From JAMZMI01 sp049115715 (GTDB lineage Bacteria; Bacteroidota; Bacteroidia; Cytophagales; Cyclobacteriaceae): DNA of 64,000 bases. Within the stretch, counting starts at the first letter, position 1. The number at the start of each line of letters is the position of its first letter. A program made the translations under genes and the position numbers. The stretch is taken from NCBI GenBank assembly GCA_049115715.1, contig JAGDZQ010000025.1, positions 248,001 to 312,000 of the forward strand, written 5' to 3'. The notes beneath the pieces were generated by a model. It saw only the letters and a list, made by a program, of their open reading frames with translations. It ran no database searches and was not told the DNA's origin. Below, one piece after another: positions 8,744-17,733 of this stretch.

Positions 8744-10552
8744 ATGGAAGCAGTAGCAGAAAAGACATCAATCAAAGGAGGAGAATTTATCATTCGTGAA
8801 ACAGAAGCTCACGAAATATTCATACCGGAGGAGTTCACTGAAGAACAGAAAATGATGGCTGCCGCTACACAAGACTTCATCGATACGGAAATCACCCCCC
8901 ATATAGACCGGATCGACAGCCTCGAAGAGGGCATGATGGCTTCTCTCATGACAAAGGCAGGAGAGCTAGGCCTCTTAGGTGTAGCTGTTCCTGAGGCATA
9001 CGGGGGCTTGGGTATGAACTTCAACACCAGCATGTTGATGGCAGACATCATTGCTGCTGCAGGTTCTTTCTCTACTGCATACGGTGCTCATACTGGCATT
9101 GGAACACTACCAATACTGTATTATGGAACTGAGGAGCAAAAACAAAAATACCTTCCATTACTTGCCTCAGGTGAGTGGAAAGCTTGCTATTGTCTCACCG
9201 AACCTGATGCTGGCTCAGATGCAAACAGTGGTAAGACAAAAGCCAAGCTTTCAGAAGATGGAAAAAGTTACCTGATCACTGGCCAGAAGATGTGGATTTC
9301 TAATGCAGGATTCGCTGACTTATTTATTGTCTTTGCCAAAATAGAGGATGACAAAAATCTAACAGCGTTTCTTGTTGAAAAAAGCTTTGGAGGCATCACG
9401 ATGAACGATGAAGAAAAGAAACTTGGTATTAAAGGTTCCTCTACTCGTCAGGTCTTTTTTAATGATACACCAGTACCAGTAGCAAACATGCTTTCTGATA
9501 GAGAGAATGGATTCAAAATCGCTGTGAACGTACTGAATGTTGGCAGAATCAAACTAGGCTGTGGAGTAATTAACGGCTGCAAAAGTGTAGCCAATATGGC
9601 TACTAATTATTCCAATGAAAGAAAGCAGTTCGAAACGCCAATCTCAAGTTTTGGAGCGATTCAGACAAAATTGGCAAATATGGCAACTCGTACGTACGCC
9701 GTAGAATCCGCCTCCTACCGAGCAGGACAAAATATAGACGATCGTATCAACTCTTTGATAGAAGAGGGACTGGATCCTGGCAAAGCCAAACTGAAAGCCT
9801 TGGAGCAGTTTTCGATCGAATGTGCCATTATCAAAATTCACGGGTCGGAGGTTTTGGATTATGTGGTGGATGAAGGGGTTCAAGTTTATGGCGGCATGGG
9901 ATTTTCTGAGGAAGCACCAATGGCAAGGGCTTACCGAGATGCGAGAATCACCAGAATATACGAAGGCACCAATGAGATTAATCGCATGCTAATCGTAGGC
10001 ATGATTCTGAAAAGAGCTATGAAAGGCGAAATTGACCTCCTAGGCCCTGCAATGGCTGTGGCTAAGGAGTTGACTTCTGTTCCTTCCTTTGAAACACCCG
10101 ACCTAAGTCTACCATTGGCCGAGGAAAAAGAGGTTCTTAAAAAACTTAAAAAATCTGCTTTGATGGTTGCTGGAAAAGCTGCTGAGACTTTCGGCCCTAA
10201 GCTCAACGATGAGCAAGAAATCCTTATGCATATCGCGGATATGTTAATTGAGATCTACGCTGCAGAATCCACAATCTTAAGGACTGAAAAGCTAATGAGC
10301 TTGTATGGAGATGAGGGTTCTAAATTGTATCAGAACATGGCAAGTCTGTACCTATATGAGGCAGTAGCCAAAATCAAAAATCATGGAGATGAAGCTGTCG
10401 CGTGTTTTACTGAAGGGGATGAACTGAAAGTAATGCTTATGGGCATGAAACGATTTACAAAAACCAATCCGGTAAACACTCGCAATCTTAGAAGGGGTAT
10501 CGCAGAAAAGATGATCGAACAAAATGCTTTCCCATACTCGCTTTACAAGTAG
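8744..10552 (+). CDS. Acyl-CoA dehydrogenase, long form
   Basis: A 602-residue flavoenzyme that introduces the alpha-beta double bond in acyl-CoA during fatty-acid beta-oxidation. The core acyl-CoA dehydrogenase fold spans about residues 30-425. It includes the FAD/substrate segments CYCLTEPDAGSDA and KMWISNAGFADLF. The catalytic base is E407 in RIYEGTNEIN. About 170 further C-terminal residues form a helical extension like that of the very-long-chain (ACADVL/ACAD9) subfamily. The gene stands alone, without thiolase or hydroxyacyl-CoA dehydrogenase neighbours, and has its own operator pair and terminator. Chain-length preference cannot be read from the sequence. Confidence 0.92.
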   Translation: MEAVAEKTSIKGGEFIIRETEAHEIFIPEEFTEEQKMMAAATQDFIDTEITPHIDRIDSLEEGMMASLMTKAGELGLLGVAVPEAYGGLGMNFNTSMLMADIIAAAGSFSTAYGAHTGIGTLPILYYGTEEQKQKYLPLLASGEWKACYCLTEPDAGSDANSGKTKAKLSEDGKSYLITGQKMWISNAGFADLFIVFAKIEDDKNLTAFLVEKSFGGITMNDEEKKLGIKGSSTRQVFFNDTPVPVANMLSDRENGFKIAVNVLNVGRIKLGCGVINGCKSVANMATNYSNERKQFETPISSFGAIQTKLANMATRTYAVESASYRAGQNIDDRINSLIEEGLDPGKAKLKALEQFSIECAIIKIHGSEVLDYVVDEGVQVYGGMGFSEEAPMARAYRDARITRIYEGTNEINRMLIVGMILKRAMKGEIDLLGPAMAVAKELTSVPSFETPDLSLPLAEEKEVLKKLKKSALMVAGKAAETFGPKLNDEQEILMHIADMLIEIYAAESTILRTEKLMSLYGDEGSKLYQNMASLYLYEAVAKIKNHGDEAVACFTEGDELKVMLMGMKRFTKTNPVNTRNLRRGIAEKMIEQNAFPYSLYK

Positions 10553-10587
10553 CTCGCTGAAGAAATTAGTTTTGTTGAAATCCAAAG

Positions 10588-10615
10588 AGTCTTGGCATCC
10601 GCCAAGACTTTTTTT
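10588..10615 (+). terminator. Intrinsic terminator after acyl-CoA dehydrogenase
   Basis: A 9-bp perfect stem, AGTCTTGGC with GCCAAGACT, and loop ATCC are followed by a run of seven T (10609-10615). It lies 36 bases after the stop. Confidence 0.85.
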
Positions 10616-10828
10616 ATATATCTCCCAACAACCTTTCTTTAGATTAGTTTATCTGATAATTTTAATCATGCTTTGTCAGATTTGCGTTTCTTATTCAGGA
10701 TCGCAAAATTGACTGGGTGTTTATTAGCAGTAGAAATTCTTCATTGCGAAGCGTTTTAATTTGTTCGATATAACAATCTCACCTAGCTGACGGAGCACAA
10801 ATAACAAAGCTTAAAAGGAAGGGTCTTA

Positions 10829-12256
10829 ATGGAATTCAAAAAACTCACCACAAAAGAGAAAGCGCTTTCTCTCAATTTGGATGAAAAAGTATACGGTACC
10901 GTCGCTGAAATTGGTGGTGGACAAGAGGTAGCAAACTGGTTTTTTAAAGCAGGTGCCGCTTCCGGAACTATCGCTAAGTCAATGTCGGCTTATGACATGA
11001 CTTTCAGTGATGCCATCTATGGCAAAAGTGCCCGATACGTATGTGAAGAGAAACTGCTGAAGATGTTGGAACGAGAGTATTCTCTCCTATCTCAGCGACT
11101 CACACAAAGAGCTAAACGTACCCACTTTTTCGCTTTTGCGAATACTGTGGAAACAATCAATTTCAAAAGAAGCAACCAGGGACATGGTTGGATTGGTTGT
11201 CGTTTTCAGAAGCACCCAGGATCCAAACCAAATGATTGTGTAATTCACATAGTATTAAAGGATAACGATCCCCTTTGGCAGCAACAGATTTTAGGTATGG
11301 TGGGTATAAACCTGATCCATGCGTGCTCAACCCTAAGCGAGCCTGAAGAAATTATCAGTTCACTAAGAGATAATATCCATCACTCAAGAGTTGAAATAGA
11401 TTTTTTCCGAATAGAAGGGCCGGACTTTCCTCACGTGGATAACCGTCTTATGGCTCTTAAACTAGTGAAAAACGGACTGACTCATGCAACAATGTTTGAC
11501 AAAGATGGAAATGTGTTGCAACCATCTGAAGCGCTATATAAGAAAAACATTTTTGTTTTAAGAGGAAGATTCAGACCAGTCACGCACGTAAATGTAGACA
11601 TGATGTTTACGGGAATGCGTGCGTTTAAAAATGAACAGGACGTTGAGAAAAAGGATATAGTATCGATTGTGGAATTGACGTTAAATGATTTGACTCTTGC
11701 AGGAGAAGTAGATGAAACTGATTTTCTTGATCGAGTAGACTTGCTTTGTTCTTTGGGTCAGAATGTTTTGATTTCCAATTATCAGGAACACTACAAACTG
11801 GCTTCTTATCTCTCCAAGTTTACCAGACAAAAGAAGATTGGAATTGTGCTTGGCTATTACAACCTCGAACGAATATTTGATGAATCTTATTACGAAAATC
11901 TTAATGGAGGAATCCTTGAATCTTTCGGAAGATTGTTTGGAAGCAATGTAAAACTTTATGTATACCCTGCGAAAACCAATGAATCTGATGAACTTCTGAA
12001 CTTGAGTAAATATGCTCCTCCTGAACATTTGCATTATTTAATGGAATACCTCAAACACAATGATAAAGTTGAAGATGTCTCGGGAGCAAATGAAGAGTAT
12101 CTGCACATTATTTCGGATAAGGTTCTTGAAATGATTAAGAAAGATGAAGCTGAATGGGAAAATTCAGTCCCTAATCGAGTGGCGGATGCTATCAAGGAAA
12201 ATCATTTATTCAATTTTCCTTATGAAGTTCCTCAAGATGAGGATGATCTCGCATAG
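10829..12256 (+). CDS. Conserved protein of unknown function, 475 residues
   Basis: A soluble protein with no signal peptide or membrane helix. The N-terminus is very characteristic (LSLNLDEKVYGTVAEIGGGQEVANWFF, in pieces KVYGTVAEIGGGQEV and SAYDMTFSDAIYG). I recall homologues in Bacteroidota and cyanobacteria, where database labels such as nicotinate-nucleotide adenylyltransferase or TonB receptor appear. Nothing in this sequence supports either label: there is no nucleotidyltransferase HxGH motif and no barrel. The acidic C-terminus (PQDEDDLA) is also distinctive. It is a single gene between a terminated gene and the symporter gene. No function is assigned. Confidence 0.8.
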   Translation: MEFKKLTTKEKALSLNLDEKVYGTVAEIGGGQEVANWFFKAGAASGTIAKSMSAYDMTFSDAIYGKSARYVCEEKLLKMLEREYSLLSQRLTQRAKRTHFFAFANTVETINFKRSNQGHGWIGCRFQKHPGSKPNDCVIHIVLKDNDPLWQQQILGMVGINLIHACSTLSEPEEIISSLRDNIHHSRVEIDFFRIEGPDFPHVDNRLMALKLVKNGLTHATMFDKDGNVLQPSEALYKKNIFVLRGRFRPVTHVNVDMMFTGMRAFKNEQDVEKKDIVSIVELTLNDLTLAGEVDETDFLDRVDLLCSLGQNVLISNYQEHYKLASYLSKFTRQKKIGIVLGYYNLERIFDESYYENLNGGILESFGRLFGSNVKLYVYPAKTNESDELLNLSKYAPPEHLHYLMEYLKHNDKVEDVSGANEEYLHIISDKVLEMIKKDEAEWENSVPNRVADAIKENHLFNFPYEVPQDEDDLA

Positions 12257-12346
12257 TAGTAGCGACTTGACTTACGGCATTTAAACATCTATTTTACCAC
12301 TCCTACTATGGCATAACCTTTTGAGTGCGACTTAGGGTCATTTTGC

Positions 12347-12354
12347 TATATTTG
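12347..12354 (+). promoter_or_regulatory. Minus-7 box for the sodium symporter gene
   Basis: TATATTTG matches TAnnTTTG, 22 bases before the ATG at 12376. A TTTTG at 12319-12323 lies 23 bases upstream as a possible minus-33 element. Confidence 0.45.
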
Positions 12355-12375
12355 AGACTCTAACAATTTAGTAAT

Positions 12376-13764
12376 ATGGCAGCAAGAGGTTCATTCTCAA
12401 ACAAACTGGGTTTCATTTTAGCAGCAGCAGGTTCCGCTGTTGGATTGGGGAATATTTGGAAGTTTCCGTTTGAGGTAGGATTAGGTGGTGGAGCTGCTTT
12501 TGTGGCTATGTATCTTGTTTTCTGTTTCTTGCTTTGCTTCCCGGTAATGGTTACGGAAATTGCCATTGGAAGAAAGACTCAAAAAAACCCCGTGGGAGCT
12601 TTCGTTAAGCTTGGGTTTAAGAACTGGAAGTTTTTAGGAATTATCGGGCTACTCGCTGGCGTGGTTATTCTCTCCTTTTACAACGTAATTGCAGGGTGGG
12701 CATTTGGCTATTTCATAGAAATGGCTCTGGGCAATTTTGAAGTCAGTAAGAACTTCAGCCTTTTCACTTCAGATTGGTTTAAAGTCGGGATTTACTCAAT
12801 CGTATTTATGTTGGCCACAGCACATTTCGTTTCCAGAGGAGTTTCTGCTGGTATTGAGAAGTTAGCCAAAGTGTTAATGCCTTCTCTAATTGTCATGATC
12901 TTGCTTTTGGTTGCCTATTCCTTTACGCTTCCAAATGCCATGGCCGGTGTGAAGTTTTATTTGGTCCCCGATTTCTCGGCTATCAACATTAGTACCATTG
13001 GAGGAGCCCTTAGACAGGCTTTTTTCTCGCTTTCACTTGGGATGGGAGCCTTGATTACTTACGGTAGCTACCTCTCCAAAAATGATAATATTATCTCTTC
13101 AGCTGCTTTCATTACGCTTGCAGATGTGGGAATTGCCTTTATTGCCGGGTTGATGATTTTCCCTTTCGTGGCATATAACAATGGAGGAGATATGAGTTTA
13201 GTGCAATCTGATCAGGCTGGACCTGGTCTGATTTTCGTAACGCTACCTGGTGTTTTTGAGACTTTAGGTTCTGGACTTGGCGCTTTCATTGGTGCTTTCT
13301 TTTTCTTATTGCTTTCGTTTGCAGCACTTACCTCCACAGTTTCACTTCTAGAAGTCCCTGTATCCTACGTGGTAGATGAATATGGCACAAACAGAAAGAA
13401 GGCTGTGATCATAGTAGCATTGGTCATTTTCTTAGTCGGTATCCCATCTCTCCTTGCAAATGGAGCTTCAGATTTCTTTGGAAATGCATTTAAGATTCCG
13501 GGCTCAACGGATTTTCTCTCTCTGATGGCAGGTCTTGCCGATATCATGCTTCTTGGAGGCGGTTGCTTAATCGTTACGTTTGCAGCATATGTATGGAAAA
13601 AGCATAATTTACATGAGGAGATTGCCTCTGGGTTTGATGGCTACCATCAGAGCTTTGTGAAAAGCGGAATTGATTTCCTTATCTCTTACTTGTGCCCTCT
13701 TGTTCTCGGTATTCTTTTCGTTCTTGTTTTACTCAATAATTTCTTTGGGATTCAGCTACTGTAG
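12376..13764 (+). CDS. Sodium-dependent symporter, NSS/SNF family
   Basis: A 462-residue polytopic inner-membrane protein with about eleven or twelve helices. The family signature in helix 1 is clear (AAGSAVGLGNIWKFPF), and the unwound glycine-rich stretch binds sodium and substrate in LeuT-type transporters. The following GGGAAFVAMYL and the FPVMVTEIAIGR loop are also typical. It should import an amino acid or similar solute with sodium, as expected in a marine bacterium. The substrate is not predictable here. It is monocistronic behind its own promoter box. Confidence 0.92.
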   Translation: MAARGSFSNKLGFILAAAGSAVGLGNIWKFPFEVGLGGGAAFVAMYLVFCFLLCFPVMVTEIAIGRKTQKNPVGAFVKLGFKNWKFLGIIGLLAGVVILSFYNVIAGWAFGYFIEMALGNFEVSKNFSLFTSDWFKVGIYSIVFMLATAHFVSRGVSAGIEKLAKVLMPSLIVMILLLVAYSFTLPNAMAGVKFYLVPDFSAINISTIGGALRQAFFSLSLGMGALITYGSYLSKNDNIISSAAFITLADVGIAFIAGLMIFPFVAYNNGGDMSLVQSDQAGPGLIFVTLPGVFETLGSGLGAFIGAFFFLLLSFAALTSTVSLLEVPVSYVVDEYGTNRKKAVIIVALVIFLVGIPSLLANGASDFFGNAFKIPGSTDFLSLMAGLADIMLLGGGCLIVTFAAYVWKKHNLHEEIASGFDGYHQSFVKSGIDFLISYLCPLVLGILFVLVLLNNFFGIQLL

Positions 13765-14349
13765 ATAAATAGCCGATTTTTGAATAGAAGGGTTTATCTC
13801 TGAACAATAGATTTTATTGATAAAGGAGCTTACTTCGAAACAAAGTCGTTAAGCAAAACCTCCTAAAAATTTCGAAAATCAAGAAATCCCAGACTCATTT
13901 TAATGAATCAAGGGCAAAGTAATGTTTCTTCTACATATTACTCACTAAGAATTGAATCTACGTTTTTTAGCATTGTATTTCTGCATAGTAGAGACTCCCA
14001 TTCTGAGGTAATATCATATGGCTCAGCATTTTCAACTTAGATGCGATTTCTAAAGTGTAATGCACTCTGTATAGGTCTTAAGAAACAGAATTAGAAACTT
14101 ATTGAAAAGGATAGTTTTTTCTGTTGTTTTTTGTCACTCGAGTTACGCGAATATGATGTCTGCAAAAGAGCATCAGCGAATGCATGACCAATGAAAACAC
14201 AAAGATGTGCGAAGAATAAAACACCAAATGAGCATATGGACACTTTAAAAACATCCTTTCGATAAAAATTTATAGCTGAATTGCTTCAAATCATCTTGCC
14301 TTTTTCAACATGGTCGATATCAGCCAGTTTAAAGCCCAATTGAACAAAA
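13765..14349. other. Gene-free stretch between symporter and SusCD operon
   Basis: No open frame with coding character, repeat or RNA structure was seen in these 585 bases. The only structure is the terminator hairpin at its right end. Confidence 0.5.
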
Positions 14350-14380
14350 AAAAGCCTGAATCGAAACGATTCAGGCTTTT
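14343..14380 (-). terminator. Terminator of the SusCD operon, probably bidirectional
   Basis: Arms AAAAGCCTGAATCG (14350-14363) and CGATTCAGGCTTTT (14367-14380) pair perfectly around an AAA loop. On the minus strand the stem is followed by a run of T (complement of the A-tract before 14353), so it best serves the minus-strand operon. TTTT on the plus side could serve the other direction. Confidence 0.85.
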
Positions 14381-14405
14381 CACTTACTTTATTAAATTTA
14401 ATTAA

Positions 14406-15944
14406 TTAAGGTCTAGGATCTGCTCTCCAACAAAGGATATCATCTATAAAGACAACTGCAGAGGCATTTGTTGCTCTAAACCAACAACGCACTTTTTGAG
14501 CATCTCCAAGCGCTGTAAAACTGCTAGTTCCAGTTAGCCAAGCTCCCTTAGTTGAAATATCAAAAGTAGTTCCACCCCATTCTACTGGAAGGTAGAACAA
14601 CTGGAAGAAAGCTCCGTCACCACTTTCAACATAATATGAGAAATGTACATTGTACGTTTCTCCTGCTGTAAAGTTAAATCTAGGAGCACTAGCTGCAGTC
14701 CAATCTCCAGCTCCAGTTTGATACTCTAATCTACCGCTTGTAGCTCCGCTTTTGGATCTTTCAGTACTTTTAGTAAATGCACCCTCTGGCACCCATAAAT
14801 CTAACTGGGCATCATCATCAACATTATTACCAAAACCTTCATCAAATTCAAAGCCACCTAGGCTTGGATCGAACATGAAGTCATAATTAGGATCTACAGA
14901 AATTTCTTCAAATGAATCCAAAGTATAAAAATCAAGCGAAACTAGGTCATTATCACCAGTAGGAGTATAATCAAATGTTATGGTATCGGATGAATACAAC
15001 ATCTCATCTGCTATATCTAAATACACTATGGTAGCATCTGTACCATCAACTCTAACTGAGGCTACACTAGGATTAATTACAGTTCCATTATTTCTGATCG
15101 TAACATCAAATTTTGACCCGACTCCTACAGGAGGCGTATCAATCTCTCTTGAAAATGCAATAGAAATAGTAGAACGATCAACGCGACTTGCTTCACTAAC
15201 CAATATAGGAGCCGTAGATGGAATCGTCTTTATCGCATTCGTAAACGAAAGTGTATCTGATCCTCTTGGACGGAACCTAGAAGAGATAAGCTCTATATCA
15301 TAAGTACCTAAACTTTTGTAAAGAATAGTTACAGTATCAGCATTATCTTGATTCGTAGGCTCATACACCTCCGGAGTTCCTCCTTCAAAATACCAAGTAT
15401 TCGAACCTGGTTCTCCTGTAGAAGTCACAAAGTAAGTGATCGAACTTCCCGCTTCAATCTCAGATTCGCCATTATCCGTGATAGTAATAGCTCCCTGTGG
15501 CTCTAACAAGTAATCCAGAACTTCAGATTCAAAAGACGCAGTTATTGAATCTATTACTTCAATTGTATAGGTAGTATCGATAACAGCACCTACCTGCTCT
15601 GTTTCGATCCATGCATCCCCTTTATACTCTTGGGTTAGGCTAACCTCAAATGTACCAATCTTCATAAAATCGGCTCTAAACCTGTTTTCAGAGGTAGTTG
15701 TCACTGATTGACCATTTATTTCAACGACCCCTTCTGGAAAAGACCAGGTTCTTGATACCACTCCTTGTGATACATCTGCAAAGTCAACGTGCGTTCCTAC
15801 TTCTATTGTGTTCTCAAAGAACTCCTCAGAAAGGTAGACCACAAAGTGATTGGGTTGTACACCCGGCAGTTCGTAATCATTGGAACACGAATAGATAATC
15901 ACTATTCCAATTAACAAACATATATTTCTTAGAATTTTTTTCAT
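14406..15944 (-). CDS. Surface lipoprotein of the SusCD operon
   Basis: The start at 15944 is preferred because it opens a lipoprotein signal (LLIGIVIIYSCSN, lipid-modified Cys near residue 20). A longer frame would overlap the susD-like gene. The 512-residue protein carries PKD/Ig-like beta domains (VDFADVSQGVVSRTWSFPEG; later NTWYFEGGTPEVYEPT). Its C-terminal jelly-roll-like domain (ATSGRLEYQTGAGDW to FIDDILCW) resembles a carbohydrate-binding module. It sits directly after SusD, where surface glycan-binding proteins such as SusE/SusF sit. It probably helps capture the SusCD ligand at the cell surface. The ligand is unknown, and no degradative enzyme is in the operon. Confidence 0.8.
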   Translation of the reverse strand: MKKILRNICLLIGIVIIYSCSNDYELPGVQPNHFVVYLSEEFFENTIEVGTHVDFADVSQGVVSRTWSFPEGVVEINGQSVTTTSENRFRADFMKIGTFEVSLTQEYKGDAWIETEQVGAVIDTTYTIEVIDSITASFESEVLDYLLEPQGAITITDNGESEIEAGSSITYFVTSTGEPGSNTWYFEGGTPEVYEPTNQDNADTVTILYKSLGTYDIELISSRFRPRGSDTLSFTNAIKTIPSTAPILVSEASRVDRSTISIAFSREIDTPPVGVGSKFDVTIRNNGTVINPSVASVRVDGTDATIVYLDIADEMLYSSDTITFDYTPTGDNDLVSLDFYTLDSFEEISVDPNYDFMFDPSLGGFEFDEGFGNNVDDDAQLDLWVPEGAFTKSTERSKSGATSGRLEYQTGAGDWTAASAPRFNFTAGETYNVHFSYYVESGDGAFFQLFYLPVEWGGTTFDISTKGAWLTGTSSFTALGDAQKVRCWFRATNASAVVFIDDILCWRADPRP

Positions 15945-15972
15945 TTTATTAAATTTTGTTTCCCAATTACCA

Positions 15973-17715
15973 TTAATTCCCACTTGTTAGGGAAGGATTG
16001 GCTTGAACTTCCTGACTTGGAATAGGCAAATATTTTAAGACTTCAGGGTTAGCTATATATCTAGCCGCTTTTACGACAAAGTCATTCCTAGGTCCATTGA
16101 TATCTAATAAAGCTTCATGCTCATCTATAATATCAGTATCTCCACGGCTTATCTCCTCGTTTAATCGAGCCTGAAATACTTCCACACCGATACCCCATCT
16201 AGCTAAATCCTTGAATCTATGTCCTTCTGCGTAAAGCTCCAATGGTCTTTCAACCATTCGAAGGTGCGTAAGAACTGACTCTTTGGACGGTGCTACGTAA
16301 CTTCTTGTAGTTCCGATAGAAGCAAAAAGTGGCTTATGAAATTCTGGAAAAGTATTGCTATTTGCATCAAGGTACTCTTGAAGCGTAAAAACACCAGCTC
16401 TCTCTCTTACCATATCAATGTAATCTATCGCTGTTTCAAAGTCATTATCTGCTTCTAGAACTGCTTCTGCATACATAAGCAAGACATCAGCATATCTAAT
16501 GTGTCTATGGTTAATACCTGACTTGAATGGTGTCAACTCACCAGCTCTATCATACCAATTAGACCATTTCTTAGTGTAAGCCGACTGTCCTCCATTATAC
16601 GCATCAGCAGCATTCGCATCATCCTCATAGTATAAGCCATCACTGTTTTGATCTACAATAGATGCATGCATTCTTCTTGACTGAGCATAAACCACCCCAC
16701 CGTCAATATTTTTAACATCTAGAGAGTCTGGCTCATCAAATATGAAAAGTTCGTGCATCCAGTATGTAGGCTGTACCACGTGAAATCCTCCTTTGTCTTG
16801 AGTAGCCATAGAAGATATGATCGTCGTAGCTTCAGCTCCAATTGCTTGAGGATTGTTGTCATGCAGACCTCCTCCAACACCTGGCACAAGACTTTCTGAA
16901 TATACTACTTCAAAAATAGACTCAGAATTATGTTCGTTAAGCGAAGTGAAATTATCTAAGATATCCGGAACAAGAGAATACACTCCTGCATCGATTACTT
17001 CTTTGAATTCATCTCTTGCTTCAGCAAAAGAACCAATAAACAAATGAGTCTTACCTAACATTGTTTTAGCTGCACCCCATGTTGCTCTACCAACATCATT
17101 ACCTGTCCATGTTTGTGGAAGGCTGGTAGCAGCAAACTCTAAATCCGGAATCAATACCTGATCCGTAACTTCCTGAATGCTCGAAAACGGCTTAGTAAAC
17201 TCTTCTGGACTCTTAGGAACTTCAGTATGTATAACGGCACCACCAAAAGTATGAGCAACCTGAAAATAGAAGAAAGCTCTCAAAAATTTGGCTTGTCCTT
17301 CCATCAGTAACTTGTCTTCTTCAGTCAAGTCTTCTATCGTGGTTTCTGCAAGAGCCTCCAATACCTGGTTTGCTCTAAAAATCCCAACATACAAATCTGC
17401 CCACTTCTCTCTAACCTGTGGTTGAGCATTCGTGAAAGCCAAATTATTCCACTGGAAATGTCCAGCATGCCACCAGTTTGTGCCTGAAAGGTCTGCCATG
17501 ATATACTCATAAGCTAGCCCGGCTCCACTAATTGATTCAAATTGCGTCGCTGCATACACTGTGGTCAAAGCAGACTGAAAGTCAGTCGTAGATTTCCAAA
17601 ATGTATCAGGAGTGATTGTATTTGGATTTTGCTGATCCAAAAAATCTGATTCATCACAGCTTGCCACAACGAATAGTGTGCAAACTATTAAAGCAAATAT
17701 TTTTAAATTTTTCAT
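15973..17715 (-). CDS. SusD/RagB-family substrate-binding lipoprotein
   Basis: A 580-residue outer-membrane lipoprotein with lipobox ending VVASC at Cys20. The following DFLDQQNPNTITPDTFW is the standard SusD opening. The TPR-like helical core and the RYADVLLMYAEA block are family hallmarks, as are the C-terminal LELYAEGHRFKDLARW and YLPIPSQEVQANP. It forms a lid on the SusC channel and hands over a bound oligomer. It lies 18 bases after SusC and 28 bases before the surface lipoprotein. Confidence 0.95.
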   Translation of the reverse strand: MKNLKIFALIVCTLFVVASCDESDFLDQQNPNTITPDTFWKSTTDFQSALTTVYAATQFESISGAGLAYEYIMADLSGTNWWHAGHFQWNNLAFTNAQPQVREKWADLYVGIFRANQVLEALAETTIEDLTEEDKLLMEGQAKFLRAFFYFQVAHTFGGAVIHTEVPKSPEEFTKPFSSIQEVTDQVLIPDLEFAATSLPQTWTGNDVGRATWGAAKTMLGKTHLFIGSFAEARDEFKEVIDAGVYSLVPDILDNFTSLNEHNSESIFEVVYSESLVPGVGGGLHDNNPQAIGAEATTIISSMATQDKGGFHVVQPTYWMHELFIFDEPDSLDVKNIDGGVVYAQSRRMHASIVDQNSDGLYYEDDANAADAYNGGQSAYTKKWSNWYDRAGELTPFKSGINHRHIRYADVLLMYAEAVLEADNDFETAIDYIDMVRERAGVFTLQEYLDANSNTFPEFHKPLFASIGTTRSYVAPSKESVLTHLRMVERPLELYAEGHRFKDLARWGIGVEVFQARLNEEISRGDTDIIDEHEALLDINGPRNDFVVKAARYIANPEVLKYLPIPSQEVQANPSLTSGN

Positions 17716-17733
17716 TGTTAATTCGCTATTAAA

